Of a DNA stretch of 64,000 nt, positions 22,076 to 33,929 are shown one piece after another. Within the stretch, counting starts at the first letter, position 1; each line of letters starts with the position of its first letter. Made by a program: the position numbers and the translations under genes. Origin of the DNA: Castor canadensis (lineage: Eukaryota; Chordata; Mammalia; Rodentia; Castoridae); assembly GCF_047511655.1 (NCBI RefSeq), contig NC_133390.1, forward strand, positions 168,474,083 to 168,538,082, given 5' to 3'. The notes below the pieces were generated by a model, which saw only the letters and a list, made by a program, of their open reading frames with translations, had not been told where the DNA came from and did no database searches.

Positions 22076-22229
22076 GCCATCACCTTCTTATCCTTTACAG
22101 ATGGCTGCTATTGTCTCCAGGACACCTTGCTTCCTAATTGCACTGGCATCCTGCGAGTCCCATTATGGCATCTGATAAATGTTCAGTGATGTCTGATATC
22201 TCAGCTCCTTCTTATTCCAGAGGTAGTGA

Positions 22230-22345
22230 CAGCATCCAGCTGGAATCTGCAGCTCTCCTAGCTGTGTGACCTTCAGTGAGTCACTTCACCTCTCTGAGCC
22301 TCAGTCTCCTCATTCTGCCTCCCCTGGCGCTCTCCCAGGGCTCCT
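22230..22345 (+). repeat. MIR-like SINE
   Basis: 'gtgtgaccttcagtgagtca', 'cttcacctctctgagcctca' and 'gtctcctcattctgcctccc' in MIR order. Confidence 0.55.
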
Positions 22346-22910
22346 CAGAGTGAGTGCAGTGGAGGACGGTGGGGGCTTGTACCTTTGTTTGGTGGTATAT
22401 ACATGTATGTGGGGAGCGGGTTAAGCAAACTTGAGGTCACCCTTCCAAGTGTCTTTCCACCAGATCCTTAACAACTGCCATTGGAACAGAGCATTCAAAA
22501 CCGCTGCAAAGGTGCCTCTCCCGGAACTTACACTTGTGACCCATAAGGGTTGCAGACACACCTGCCTCAGTTGAGCTCCAAGGACAACCGCGCCATTGAT
22601 TCAGACCTGGGAGGTCCTCACAGGGCAGGGCGCCAGCAGTGGCCACTTTCCCCACACCCCACCATTCTTTTTTCCTGTTCTTTAGTACTTCCCTCTCCCT
22701 ACCTGGGTGTCCTCCCTCCCCCGCGACCCCGAACTCCCCCCGGAGCACAACATGCCTGTGAGCGAGCCTGAGCTATCCCAGCATAGTGGGGGTCAGAAGG
22801 CTTAAATATCTCGGAGCGCATGTCTCTGGCTCTGCGAGACCACGCCCCTCACTGCCCCGCCCTCACGCGTCACCCCTCTGGCCCCGCCCCTGGTCCCAGC
22901 GGCCCCTCAC

Positions 22911-23030
22911 CTGTCTTGGGGTCCACCGTGAAGTGGTGTTCACCATCCAGCACGCTGTACACCAGCCGGGCGCTGCTGCCGTATGTGGGGTCATCGGCAT
23001 CTGAGGCCATCACCTGCATCACCGATGTGC
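22911..23030 (-). CDS. CDH22: CDH22 coding exon 3 (EC2, N-terminal part)
   Basis: This 120-bp exon is phase 1 at both ends. The acceptor is CTTGGCCCAG. GC completes Gly185, then [19 protein letters not shown] follows. The donor is ACAG|GTGAGG. It encodes residues 185-224 and the first base of Gly225. SDADDPTYG (about 194-202) is the D-x-D calcium-binding motif of EC2, and the exon ends in the strand [16 protein letters not shown]. In the mature adhesion protein EC2 packs under EC1 and binds three calcium ions at each linker. The 120-bp length is typical for this exon. The exon and its 5' neighbourhood are more CpG-rich than the intron. Confidence 0.96.
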
Positions 23031-23699
23031 CTGGGCCAAGGGGACCAAGTGAGACAGTGGTCATCTGGAGTTGCTCTGCTTATCCCCCCACCTCTCCCCA
23101 CCCCAGGGAAGCCAGAAAGAGAGACCCTCTGAAGCTCCACTGGAGACCATCAAAGTCAGTTCCCTCACAGCCCCCATCCCCTCTCTGCGTCCCAGCCAGG
23201 TCTGGGCCCTTCCCAGGGGCACAGGGGTGATCATGGAGTCAGATCAGAATTCAAATCTCCCTTGGGTGGTTCCCAATTCAGGGGAAAGCAGCCTCTTTGA
23301 ATCTCAGCAAAATGGGTATGAGTCTAGTCCTAGTTCACCAGAGTGAGGGAATGAATTTCAAACCCAGCAGACCATGGCTGAGGGCAGCTTCTCAAAGGTG
23401 GCAGTGACAGTCAAAGTCAGTACAGTCAAGAGTTAAGAACTAGGACAGAAAAGCAGGTATTGCCTCTCAACCAGGGGGATCTTTTATCCACTCCAGTCCC
23501 TCTGGATTCCTCAAGGGCTCTGTGTCCCTGCCCCCTCCATGGCATCCTAGAGGGATAATCAAATTCACTGGGGTTCAGAAGCTAGAGGAGGCAGTGCCCA
23601 GTTTTGCCTTTGGAAAGTAGTTGTCTGTGGGCCCTGATGCCCTCCTCGTCCCTCCCCCTGGTGCCCAGACAGCCCCCTCCAGTCACACACGTGCTTCTC

Positions 23700-23880
23700 A
23701 TGCTTTGCACGTAGGCTGCTGGGGAGAGTATAAATTGGATAAAAGTCCATCAAACAGCGGCAATTAAGTTATTGATTTTCGACGCTGCCTCATTAAACTG
23801 GGAGCTTCTCTTGGCCTGTCCCAGAGATGGCTCTAATTTGACATCATGTTCAATTTGACGAAAGCAGGGCTTGGGACGTG
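23700..23880. promoter_or_regulatory. AT-rich unique block with homeodomain-type motifs, candidate enhancer
   Basis: The run includes 'gagtataaattggataaaag', 'cggcaattaagttattgatt', 'cctcattaaactgggag' and 'tctaatttgacatcatgttc'. TAAT-core motifs are dense, there is a CpG ('tttcgacgct') and no repeat signature. It stands out against the repeat-derived flanks. Conservation is not tested. Confidence 0.4.
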
Positions 23881-24109
23881 AGGCTGGTACTGGTGGGGGA
23901 GGGATCAGATAGAGAGGCCAGCTAAGTCATCTGATCCATCCAAACCCTTCCAGAAAGAAGGGGGTGAGGTGGAAGATCCAGAGGCAGTCTTGGGGGCTCA
24001 GGATATGACTCAAAGGAGAGAAGACTGAAACCCTAGTTTGGGGGAAATGCCCTCTGCTGGGTGCCCTTCTGGGGCTGGCTGGGCTCTCTGGGCCAGCAGA
24101 GCGGCATGC

Positions 24110-24290
24110 CGGGAGGTGAGGCCAGTTCACTGCTTGGCTAATGAGTGAGCCTGGAAGTGCTACTGCAGCAATTCTGCTAAGCCCAGCCCGCTGCCCGCCT
24201 CTCCCGCCTCCAGCCCCGGCCCTCGATCATTCCAGGCAGACACATGTATTTATTTTTCACTCCTTTGCATTTCTCATTTCCCTCTCTGGG
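24110..24290. promoter_or_regulatory. Unique block with octamer-like motif, weak enhancer candidate
   Basis: It has 'cttggctaatgagtgagcct', 'tgctactgcagcaattctgc', 'acatgtatttatttttcact' and 'cctttgcatttctc' (ATGCAAAG, POU-type in reverse). There is no repeat signature. The inference is weak. Confidence 0.25.
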
Positions 24291-24564
24291 TCCCCCTCCC
24301 AGCTGAAGCCTCCTAAGCTAGCCCTGCAATGCGCCTCTCTGGGGCTCCAGCTCCTTGTCTACTATGTCCAAGTCACCCTGAGAGCTAGGGAAGAGGGGGC
24401 AAGCCCCTCCTTCCTGCTGCTGGTGCTCAGGGGACTTCTGCTCAGGGACAAAGACAGTCTCAGGTGCCTCCTGACTATACAGAGAACATTACTTCACAGC
24501 AGGGCCCCTTAAACCCATCCTCTCGAATCCTTGAGACATCCCAGAGATGTAAAGGGGCCCTGCT

Positions 24565-24680
24565 AATATTCCAGGTGAGAAAACAGACCAGACATGGGGA
24601 AAGACTTAACTGAGCACACAGGGTGACAATGTGGTGGGATTTGAACTGAGGATTGTGATGCCAAAGCCCTCTGGGTACCA
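24565..24680 (-). repeat. MIR-like SINE, reverse orientation
   Basis: 'ggtgagaaaacagaccagac', 'gagcacacagggtgacaatg' and 'gtgggatttgaactgaggat' in reverse MIR order. Confidence 0.5.
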
Positions 24681-25839
24681 GTGTCAGCACGGACACAGGG
24701 ACTTTGGGGATGGTGGTCTGCTGTACTGAGTCACAACCAGTGATAGTACTGCTGCTTATTGGAAGACTGGCCTTGGGCAGGCTACAAACCCCTTCGTGCC
24801 TCAACCTTCTCCTTTGAGAAATGAAGGTGACAGTATTACCAAGCTCCTGAGATCATTTTGAGAATTCAAATAGATTTCCGCCTTCAGCACCAAGGACAGC
24901 ACCCGGCTCACGCTAAGAACCCAATAAACGGCAGGCAGCATGGCTGTGGTCTCAGGAGGCATGCGTGCTAGCATGCCACAGCGCAGTGCCTCCCTCACAG
25001 AGGTACCGAAATGGGAGCAATGCATGAGGCATCGGGCTCACGATGGGTGCTCAGTAAATGGTCGCTATTGTAACTGTTACAAGAAGAGTCTCCCTGTCAC
25101 TCCCCCTGCATATCCCTCCACTCCATGGGCAAGCCACAAAGCAGGCTGAGTGACTCCCTGGGGACATGGCTGAGTTCGCTCGCTCTCTCTCTCCCTGGAT
25201 GCATCCTAGAAACTCCCTCAGGGATGCTGAAATTATTTCCCCAATCCGGGATTCTTTATTGCAACCATCACAGTTAATACCCACATGTGGGGACAGTGGA
25301 GGGTCAGTGATTCACCCCTGCTCCCCAGGCCCTGCAGGACACACTCCCCTCCCACCTGCTTCTCCAATAGATCATTCCCAGAACTGGCAGACAAAAGGAT
25401 GCCAGGCATGTGATGCTCTGGCCATCTTCGGGTCATCCTCCAGGTCAACTCCCATAGGTTCAGTGGTTTACATATTACAACTCGTGGCCGCGTGCATTCA
25501 GACCTCACACCAACTTTGCGACACGATAGGGGGATGCCCCACTTTTTACTGTTTGCATGAATACTCCCACCGTGGCCCAACTTCAACCCACCAATGTGCT
25601 ATCAATTGTCCCAAAAAACTTCCAAAAATCAATATATGACTCTCATGAGCTGAAACCCATGATTATATATTATTTGATAACAATGGTAAGCACAGATTGC
25701 ATTTATTGAATAACTACTTTGTGTTAGACACTATGATGTAAGCCCTTTATGAATGCTTTCTTGTGGAGTTTACACAATAAAGCCTTGCAATGAGCTCTAC
25801 TAAGATTTCCACTTTAGCCAGGTGCCAATAGATGGCTTC

Positions 25840-26045
25840 CTAGTGGCTCGTGCCTGTAATTCTAGCTACTTGGGAGGCTGAGATCAGGAGGATCACAGTT
25901 TGAGGCCAGCCCAGGCAAATAGTTCAAAAGACTCCACCTCCAAAATAACCAGAGCAAAATGAACTGGAGGCATGGCTCAAGCAGTAGAATGCCTACTTTG
26001 GAAACACAAAGCCCTGAGTACAAACCCAGTCCCACCAGAAAAAAA
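25840..26045 (+). mobile_element. Composite B1/ID-like SINE
   Basis: Left unit 'gtggctcgtgcctgtaattc', 'tagctacttgggaggctgag', 'gaggccagcccaggcaaat'. Right unit 'ggaggcatggctcaagcagt', 'aagccctgagtacaaaccca', then an A tail. Confidence 0.8.
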
Positions 26046-26061
26046 AATTCCATTTTACTGA

Positions 26062-26142
26062 GCTGAGGGCATGACTAAAGTGGTAAAGTACTTGCCTTGC
26101 AAGCATGAGGTCCTGTGTTCAAACTCCAGTACCGGAAAAAGA
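26062..26142 (+). mobile_element. ID-like SINE
   Basis: 'gagggcatgactaaagtggt', 'acttgccttgcaagcatgag' and 'gtcctgtgttcaaactccag', a stand-alone ID unit inserted directly after the previous composite. Confidence 0.75.
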
Positions 26143-27044
26143 TTGCCACTTTCCAGATGAGGAAGAGGAGGGTGAGTTAAGTAATGAACATCTCTGTGCT
26201 TCGATTTCCTCATTTGTAAAACAGGAGTACTACCAAACTCTCGGGATTCTTGTGAGAACTCAAATCGATTCCCCCATTCAGCACCAAGGGCAGAGTATGG
26301 CCCTGTGCCTGGCAGCTGGTTCAAGGCCAGACTTGCAGAGGTAGGGCTGCAATTGGCTGGAATGAGTGGCTTGCTGTCCGAGGTGCTGCCCTCCAGCCTT
26401 TCTGCTAAGTGATGGTTAAGAGCCCCAGGCTGGCGTAGGAAGGGCTGCCTAAATGACTCTTGGGTAAACAGGACCTCAGGGGCCAGGGATCCATGAGGAA
26501 CGTTAAATATGGAAAGGCTGGTCCCTGGAGAGCACAGAAACCAATGGCGTTCAGCCTGGCTGCACAGAATCTCTTGGGAGATTTAAAATAAAACCTATGC
26601 TGAACCCGTCCCAGCCCAATTAAATAGGACTTGTGGGGTGGAGCCCAGGCAGGGGCACTGTCACAAGCTCCAGAAGGAATCTGAAGTTCCCTGGGCTAAG
26701 AGCTGATGTCCTGACGTTGCCCCCAATGAACTGGGAAGGAAACTGAGTCACAAAGGAGCTCAATGACTTTCCAAGATCGCATCATTAGTAAACAGTAGGG
26801 GCAGTTTCCAACCTAGATCTAGCTAACCAGCATGTCACCCTCTTGGTCTCCCTGAGCCTGTTCTGAGGTTGACACTGGAAAGAGGCAACAAGCATGCCTC
26901 GTGCTACTAAGTCATGAGCGCTCCTCCCAGTGGGTGTCTGTGAGAAGTTGGACCTCCTGAGAGGAGATGTCCCTTGAACTAACTTCCAAGGAAACTGGGT
27001 GGGGTTTGGCACAACAGTCCTGGATTCAAATCCCACCATATAGG

Positions 27045-27237
27045 GCTGGGTGTGCTGGCACACATTTATAATTCCTGCTACTCAGGAGGCATTGATAAGA
27101 CAATCAAGGTCCAAGGCAAAAAACTGGAGACCCTATCTGAAAAATAAAGCAAAAGGAGCCTGGGGATGTGGCTCAAGTGGTGAGTGCCTGCCTAGGATGG
27201 GAAGTTCAAGCCCAAGCACTGCCAAAACCAAACCAAA
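27045..27237 (+). mobile_element. Composite B1/ID-like SINE
   Basis: 'gctgggtgtgctggcacaca', 'ctgctactcaggaggcattg', then 'tggggatgtggctcaagtgg' and 'agttcaagcccaagcactgc'. Confidence 0.7.
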
Positions 27238-27829
27238 CTATCAAGTGAATAAAGAGGCCAGTGACTGCGGATGTGTAGTGAATGCTCAATCGTGGTTCAT
27301 TCCTTCTGCTTCTCTGTAGAGTCAGGAGGCACCTGTGGCTGCATCCTGGGCTCTGTGTCCTGAGTATCAGCAGCAGATGGAGGGTGTACCTGGGGGGCTC
27401 CGACATGGTTTGTTCTAAAGCAGAATTGGAACCTATGTCGAGGCTTGCCTCTTAATACTGGCTACCTGTGAGGTGCACCTGTGGCTCTGGAGGGCTCCGA
27501 GAAGGGGTGGTACTGCACCAGGTGGAGTTCAGCAATGGTGACACGAATTCTCATTCTAGCCCTGCTCTTGACCCTGTGTGTGGCTACAGGAAAACCCCCA
27601 AGATGACTGGAGCTCAGTTCCTCCTCTGTGAACTGGAGATAACACTTTATCCCTCCTGATCCCTGGATGTGGGAGATCCCTTAATGAGATGAAAGAGAGG
27701 AAGCACTTTGGAAAAGAACAGAGCCCTCATCCAAGGTGACCAAGTGTCATTATTATGAAGATGTTTGTAATTATTATTATCCTGCGTCTTCCCTACCTCC
27801 TCTGCTATCCTGCTGGGCCTGGGATACCC

Positions 27830-28040
27830 TCGGCTCACATTTAGCTTTTCAAACATTTATAAAAAAAAAACACAAAAAAACGAGTCCCACCCCCTGCTGC
27901 TGCCAGCACTGCGCAGAATGCTTTCTATTAAAAATTAAAGCCACTTGTCGAGTCCCTGGGAACACTCAGATTACACAGGAAACAAGCCCCCACTCAGGTT
28001 CCTCCCTCCCACCCCTCCCAGCTCCCTTTGCCATCATCAC
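27830..28040. promoter_or_regulatory. AT-rich unique block, weak enhancer candidate
   Basis: 'acatttagcttttcaaacat', a 10-A run and a 7-A run, then 'ctttctattaaaaattaaag' and 'ccacttgtcgag' (NKX/E-box-like). There is no repeat tail structure. Confidence 0.3.
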
Positions 28041-29031
28041 TTGTGATGCAGCTCGCTGGGCTGGTCTTGACCTTGCTTCCTGCTGAATCCCAGGGGATGC
28101 AGGAAAGTGGCTGCCCAGGACGGGGGAGGTCACAGGATAGCAGGGAGGAGGCTGGTCCAAAGACAAGTGACAGGGGCGGTGGCACAGACAGGTGGGGCAA
28201 GAAAGTAGGTCAGAGGTGGAGACAGAGATACATAAGGACAGAACGTGGGACAGAGAGAGTATAATAGAGGAATAAGAAAAGCAGGAAACTAAAGTCATAG
28301 AAATGACGGAGATGATTTACCAGAGGCAGAGTTTTGTATGAAGCAATGGTGGAGGGCAGCAGGAGAAGGGACATGGAGCAGAAAGGTGACATTTGGCCCC
28401 ACGAGGCGAGGGACCCTCTCCAGAGTCTCTGGGGAACTCCCGAACACCTCTCCTCCCTCTTTCTTTCCTTATGGATCCCAGCTACACTCTTGCCCATCCA
28501 GGCAACCTCAGAGTGCGTGCATGTGTGTGTATACTGTATCTCCCAAGACAGGGCTCTTCTGCCATCCTGCATCGAGACCCACAGGTCTCTGTCTTCTCAA
28601 CATTTACACGGGGCCCTCTGTGATCTACTCAAGTGACCTTGTTTATTTGGGATAGCATCTCTGTAAGTATCTTCTACAGCAACCTTCTGCCTGTGGCAGA
28701 AAGTAAACATTTTTGCTTATAATTCAGTTCCATTCATTCACCTAGCACCTGGAGAGTTCCCGCTATGTGCTAGATAGACTCCTCAGGGCAGTACGGAAGC
28801 CTTAGTGTCTTTGTACTCCCAAGCCATGTAGGCACAGAGCCTGGCATAGAGGTGGTGTTCAAAGTTGTTGAATTGTTTGTTGATGGGGAATACAGAGAAA
28901 TGTGGGTATGCTTGTCCCTGTCCTGAAGGTCAGGACTTCTGCTCCTCTCTGCTTCTCCCCACCAGAAACCTCCTGTCCCGTCCCCCCCGCCCCCGACACA
29001 CACCCCAGCCTAGGTTGTGAAAGCCAGTGCC

Positions 29032-29043
29032 GTTGCTAGGCAA
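29032..29043. promoter_or_regulatory. RFX-like X-box
   Basis: GTTGCTAGGCAA is one base short of the full RFX inverted repeat. It is followed by 'gacttta attaaaaacatc'-type AT-rich unique sequence to about 29100. Confidence 0.35.
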
Positions 29044-29554
29044 GGAGATATTGCACATATAGATCTTCCTGGACTTTAATTAAAAACATCTTTAGAAGTT
29101 GTCTCTGCAGAGGCTGGCGATTGATTCCTGGCTTGGGCCTGAGGGCTGCTGAGCCACACTCTCTCTGACTGCAGACGGGACATTCGGAAGCTCCCAGTCT
29201 GCTGTTGCTCTCCTGAAGTGAAACCCTTGGGAACACCCTGTCTCCTGCCTTCCTCTTTCCCTTTCGGCCACCATCCCCCAAGCCCTGCATTTAGGGATTA
29301 GACAGCATGCTGTTCCATTTTTATTTTCCTCCCCTCTTGAGCCTCAGTTTCCTTAGCTGTAAAACAGGGGTGTCAGCACTTAGCTCAAGAGCGTCCCTGG
29401 GAAAATGAAATGAGTTCAGAATGTGGAAGTGAGTTTCAGCGGCAAAGTCCTGTGTAAGAAATGGTCTTGACTGTTCCCACAAAGAAAGCCCCAGATACTT
29501 GGGTCCCCTAACATGGGTTCCCATCACTTGGGTTCTGGTTCTGGGTCTAGTTCT

Positions 29555-29720
29555 GGCTCCTGCTCTTACTGCAGAAACCCAGACAAGTCACTTTATCTCT
29601 CATTGCATTTGTTTCCACATCGGCAAAATGAGGACCGTAATACCTGCCCTGCTTATTCCCCAGGATTGTGAGGATAAAGGGAAATAGCTCTGTGAAAGCA
29701 GTGTTGGCTGATAGCTATTA
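29555..29720 (+). repeat. MIR-like SINE
   Basis: 'cagacaagtcactttatctc', 'tttccacatcggcaaaatga', 'ggaccgtaatacctgccctg' and 'aggattgtgaggataaaggg' in MIR order. Confidence 0.65.
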
Positions 29721-31019
29721 TTTAGTGAATGTCACAAGAAGTGCAGGCTGCACTGCAAAAGCAGCTTTCGCCATCCATTACTGATGCTGCTCACAGAGGA
29801 TTCGGAATACACAGGACTGTGGCCAAGACAGGGACCCTGTCCATTTCCACAGTCCATTGAGCCCCAATCCCACGGTCCAGCAATGCCAATTCTATGACCT
29901 ATGTATCACCACATTCTCCATCCTTTGCTCAGAACAGACATCATTAATCCATCATAGCACTCCTTTCAAGCTGAGCCAGAATGAGAACTTCAACTCCTTG
30001 ACGTAGCTCTACGGCCACTACCAATTGATCAAAGTTGGTGCAGGAGATGAAACTGATCTGCTGCCACTCTGAGGTTGGGGTGGTGTTCCACACACATAGA
30101 AAAGTGCACAGGAGGCACTAATAAGTGTTTACTGACTCAAAACTAGCTATTTATTTTTCTATGCTTTGTGGGTCTCTCTATACAAAGTAGATGCTAAATA
30201 AGTGTTTCTAAGTTGGGTGACTCATCTCTGTCAGCCCTCCGCAGCCAAGGACACTGGAGGCCTAGAATATAATGGGTGCCAATGAACATTTGTGGATTTA
30301 ATTCAATTACTTAACTTTAAGTCCCTTTCAGTGCCCAGAATAAAGTAGTGGTGAATAATTGTGCTCTGAATTGAATTTTCCATTTCTGTACCCTCAATGA
30401 CGCCAAGTACAGTGCCCTGTACACAGGTGGTATCAATAAGTAGATATTGGTATAGGAGCCCTGTGGAGCTCTTCTCTGCTGGTCAGGTCATGACACCCGC
30501 AGAAAGGGGTCCATTGAAAAACTACATAGGCCAGGTGTTCTCTACCAAAACTTGCTCCCTTGTTCCTTTCATCCAGCCTGAAGCTCTAGCTTTGCTCTCT
30601 CTGCTGATGGCTTTCAGAGTAGTGTGTCTAGCCAGTCTCTCTGTGGATAAGTAAGATTCATAGATCCACGCATGCATCCCCTGACATCGCCACTTGGATT
30701 TCCAGTGGAACTCTCAATCCTAACGTGCCCAGGGGTTAGTTCTTTATTCTGTAAATTTGCTCCTCCTGGAGCCTTCTGCTTCTATCAGGGCAGCTCCATC
30801 TATCCGGCCAGCCACTCAGGTCTCCCTCTGTCTCTCACTCCAGCACCTAGCCTCTCACTGACCCTGTTGGCACTGCCTTCAACACACAGCCAAAATCCCC
30901 TCTCCTCTCACCACCTACACCCATCAAGTCTTCGTCCTCTCAGGTCTGCATGGTTACAGTCTCCTCACCCATCTCCCTCCTTCCAGCCTTTCCCCTATGG
31001 CCGACCATCAGTAAGGCAG

Positions 31020-31270
31020 CAGAGTCACCCTTCTCAAATAAACGTTGGATCGTGTCACTTCTCTTCGCCAATCTCACTCAGATTACAACTGAAAACCTTC
31101 CAGGGGCACCAAGCCGTGTGATCTGCCTTCTGGTCCTTCTGGCCCTTCTCTCCCTCCCTCACTCCTCTTCCTCTACACTGCCTTCCTTGATAGTCCTCAA
31201 ACATGCCAAGCATACTGTGCCTCGGGACCTTTGCACTTGCAGTTTCTTGTGGCTGGAACATTCAAGTTCA
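31020..31270 (+). repeat. L2 LINE fragment
   Basis: 'gtgatctgccttctggtcct', 'cctcaaacatgccaagcata' and 'ctcgggacctttgcacttgc' are L2 3'-region landmarks. Confidence 0.6.
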
Positions 31271-31619
31271 GTGGTTCTCCAAGTGTGGTCCCCAAACCAG
31301 CAGCATCACCTGGGAATTGATAGCATTCTCTGTTTGCTTGTTTATTTCTTTCTGACTCTTTCCTGCTCTAGGAGAAAGACTTCTAAGGGTCCCTAATGCC
31401 TGGAACGGTGTCTGGCATACAGTAATAAATATCTGTGGCATGCTCAAAAGGGAACTTGGGACCCAGAGGAGGACAGGGCCTTGCCCAAGGTCATACAGGT
31501 GCCAGGCTGGCCAGCTGTCACCTCAGGACCTGCTTCGCCACATTAGGCTCAGTGTGGCTGCTGTGCCCCTCCTCAGAAGCGTGACACATTGGGGGCCCCT
31601 GGGGCACACTTCCCCTGCC

Positions 31620-31880
31620 TTTTAAGCCTTGAGTGGTTTAATTTGTGAGCGCTGCCGCCTTTCATGTCCCAAGCTGCGTCCCTGCTCCCTCTGATCTCCG
31701 AAGCTGCCTGACCCTGCTGCTTGTCGGGCCCACCCTCCTCAGCCCAGTTCAGGAGGCTCAGTAATTGTGACTGATTTTCAAAGCTGCCTGGAGTCTCTGC
31801 AAGCGCCGGGTGTCGGATTTGCTTCTCCTTCAAAAAGTTGCTCAAATGAAATAGACTAATTTAATTTCTGCCCCTTCCCT
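31620..31880. promoter_or_regulatory. Unique block with TAAT-type motifs, candidate enhancer
   Basis: It contains 'gagtggtttaatttgtgagc', 'cagtaattgtgactgatttt', 'gactaatttaatttctgccc' and a CpG-bearing middle ('gcaagcgccgggtgtcgg'). There is no repeat signature. Confidence 0.35.
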
Positions 31881-33039
31881 CCCCTTCCTGGGTTCCCCAG
31901 CTTGTCCAAATTTAGTCACCCTGCCTCCCTCTCTTCTGAGTGCAATGTGACAGCCAGTGGGCAGGAAGAGGGATGTGAAGTTGGGATTTGGGCTAGTGCC
32001 TCCTATGCTCTGTATGACTTTGAATGACCCGTTGCCCTTCTCCTGGACTGTTTCTCCATGTATGAAACAAGGACCCTTGCCACTTCAACAGCCTGGGAGC
32101 CAAGCCCAGGGACTAGCCAGTCACTGGAGAGCATCCTCTCTTCCCTCTGGGCCTCAGAGTTTCCATCTGTTCAATGGGGATGCTGACCCCAGTCCTGCTC
32201 ACACTAGAGCTGTAGGCAGATGAGGGCTGTCCCTCCCCTGAGCCCACCTCCAGACATTCTCCACAGTGCAAGCAAGGCCACACCCTTACTTAGTCCTCAC
32301 CACACTGCCCACTTCCCTCGAGACATGACCCTCACTTTCTTCTCCATCATCAGCCCTCACCACCATCCTGGTCTTTTCCATGCAGAAACTTGCAGATTCA
32401 TTTTGGGTGAAGGAGGACAAGCCTACATTTTCTCAGACCAGAGTTGGAGTCCGGGGCGGGGCTGCTGGACCTGGGAAGGAGGGACTTGGGCTGCCTCTGG
32501 CTGCCTGCCATGTGAACTTGGATATGTTGCTGTGTCTCTGAACCCGTTTCTCCATTTGCACAATGAGTTTCTAAGTTCTTTTTGAGCTCTGGAATTCTAT
32601 GTGTCTTTGCCACTGGCAACCAACAAATTTATCTCTCCAGCCCAGACCTCCCCACTGAACTTGTCTACGCAACTTACCACTGGTATAAAGATCTCCACTG
32701 TGCTGCGGAAGAAGTACTTTCCAACTTAGAAACCAAACTCCCCCTTTCCCTCCATCTCCCAGATCGCTCCTCCCAGCTCAGAAAATGGAAATTCCATCTA
32801 GTTAATCGCTTAGGTCAAAATCCCGACAGTGATCTTTGGTGAGTTTTTTTTCTCACACACTCCACAGCCAATCCATTAGCAAATGCTTTCAGCTCTACTT
32901 TCAAAATACATCCACAAGTCGACCTCATTTTTGCGCCTTCACTGGTACCACCTTGTTCCAAGCCACCACTATTCCGCATCTTGGTAATTGCTCCTGGGGC
33001 AACAGGCTCCTGTCCCTGTGCTCCCATGTCCATTTATAC

Positions 33040-33350
33040 TTCATAGAGCAGCTACAAGCACCTGTTAAAACCAAGTCAGGCCATGTCATTCTTCTGAACT
33101 GACTTCCCAGCTTGCTCAGCATGAAGGACATAGCTCTGGTTTTAAGCACGGCTACATGACTTGGTTCCCTTGCCACGTCTCCTTAGGGAAATTCAACCTC
33201 AGGGCCTTTGCACATACTGTTCCTGCTGCCTGAAATGCTCTTCCTCCAGGGCTCACCTTCTTACTTCCTTCATTACTTTGATGTCACATTCTCAAAGAGC
33301 ACTGCTTCACAGTACATACTCAACAAGTATTTGGTGAATGAGCAAACAAA
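33040..33350 (+). repeat. L2 LINE 3' end fragment
   Basis: 'ctacatgacttggttccctt', 'cagggcctttgcacatactg', 'ctgaaatgctcttcctccag' and a 3' end 'caacaagtatttggtgaatg'. Confidence 0.65.
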
Positions 33351-33929
33351 TGTACTCCAATAGATGCATAGCATGTCACATGAATGCACAGGCCTGAAAG
33401 TGCCCCTCAGCTAGCCATGCATGTGCACACCTGCACACAGGTGTGGGATACAGATGTGTGTCAGGATGTGTACCTGTCAGTGTACACATGGCCCCACCCC
33501 CACATTCACTACTCCTGTGTCCACCATTCTCATTGGCCTTCACTCTCATCTTCCTCTACTGCTGCCTGCACATTATTCAATAATGTCCTAGATTTGGCCC
33601 AGCCTGGGAAAGCTGGGGCTGACTACACCCACCCCCAAAAAACCCAAGTCTCCCCAGCCTTAGACTGGGGGTCCAGAGAGAGGCAGCACTGAGCTGCGGG
33701 CTGCAGGGAGTCAGCATGGTCAGGACCTAGGGCACCCATCCCTATCTGTCTGGTTCACAGGCCACTTAGGCTAACACAGCAAGGTGGGGGTGGCAGCTAC
33801 TGGCTTGTACCCCTCATCCCATGACGCCAGATTCTACCAAAGCCTCAAAAGCCTAGGGCTACGGGGGCCCCTGAAGGCTGGACAGCTGTCTGGGGTCCCA
33901 CAGTGGGTGGGAGGAGGAGTCACCGGCCT

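Larger units (their letters stand above)
13427..22910 (-). other. CDH22 intron between coding exons 3 and 4
   Basis: This 9.5-kb intron has no supportable exon. It holds CA-rich sequence at 13600-13830, TG microsatellites near 14.3-14.7 kb, a GA-rich tract at 15.74-16.11 kb, an MLT1-type LTR relic, a cluster of reverse-oriented SINEs at 17.55-18.12 kb, a unique block with an E-box/MEF2 pair near 19.3 kb, an L2 3' end at 19.9-20.2 kb and an L1-like 3' fragment at 20.85-21.47 kb. Confidence 0.85.
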
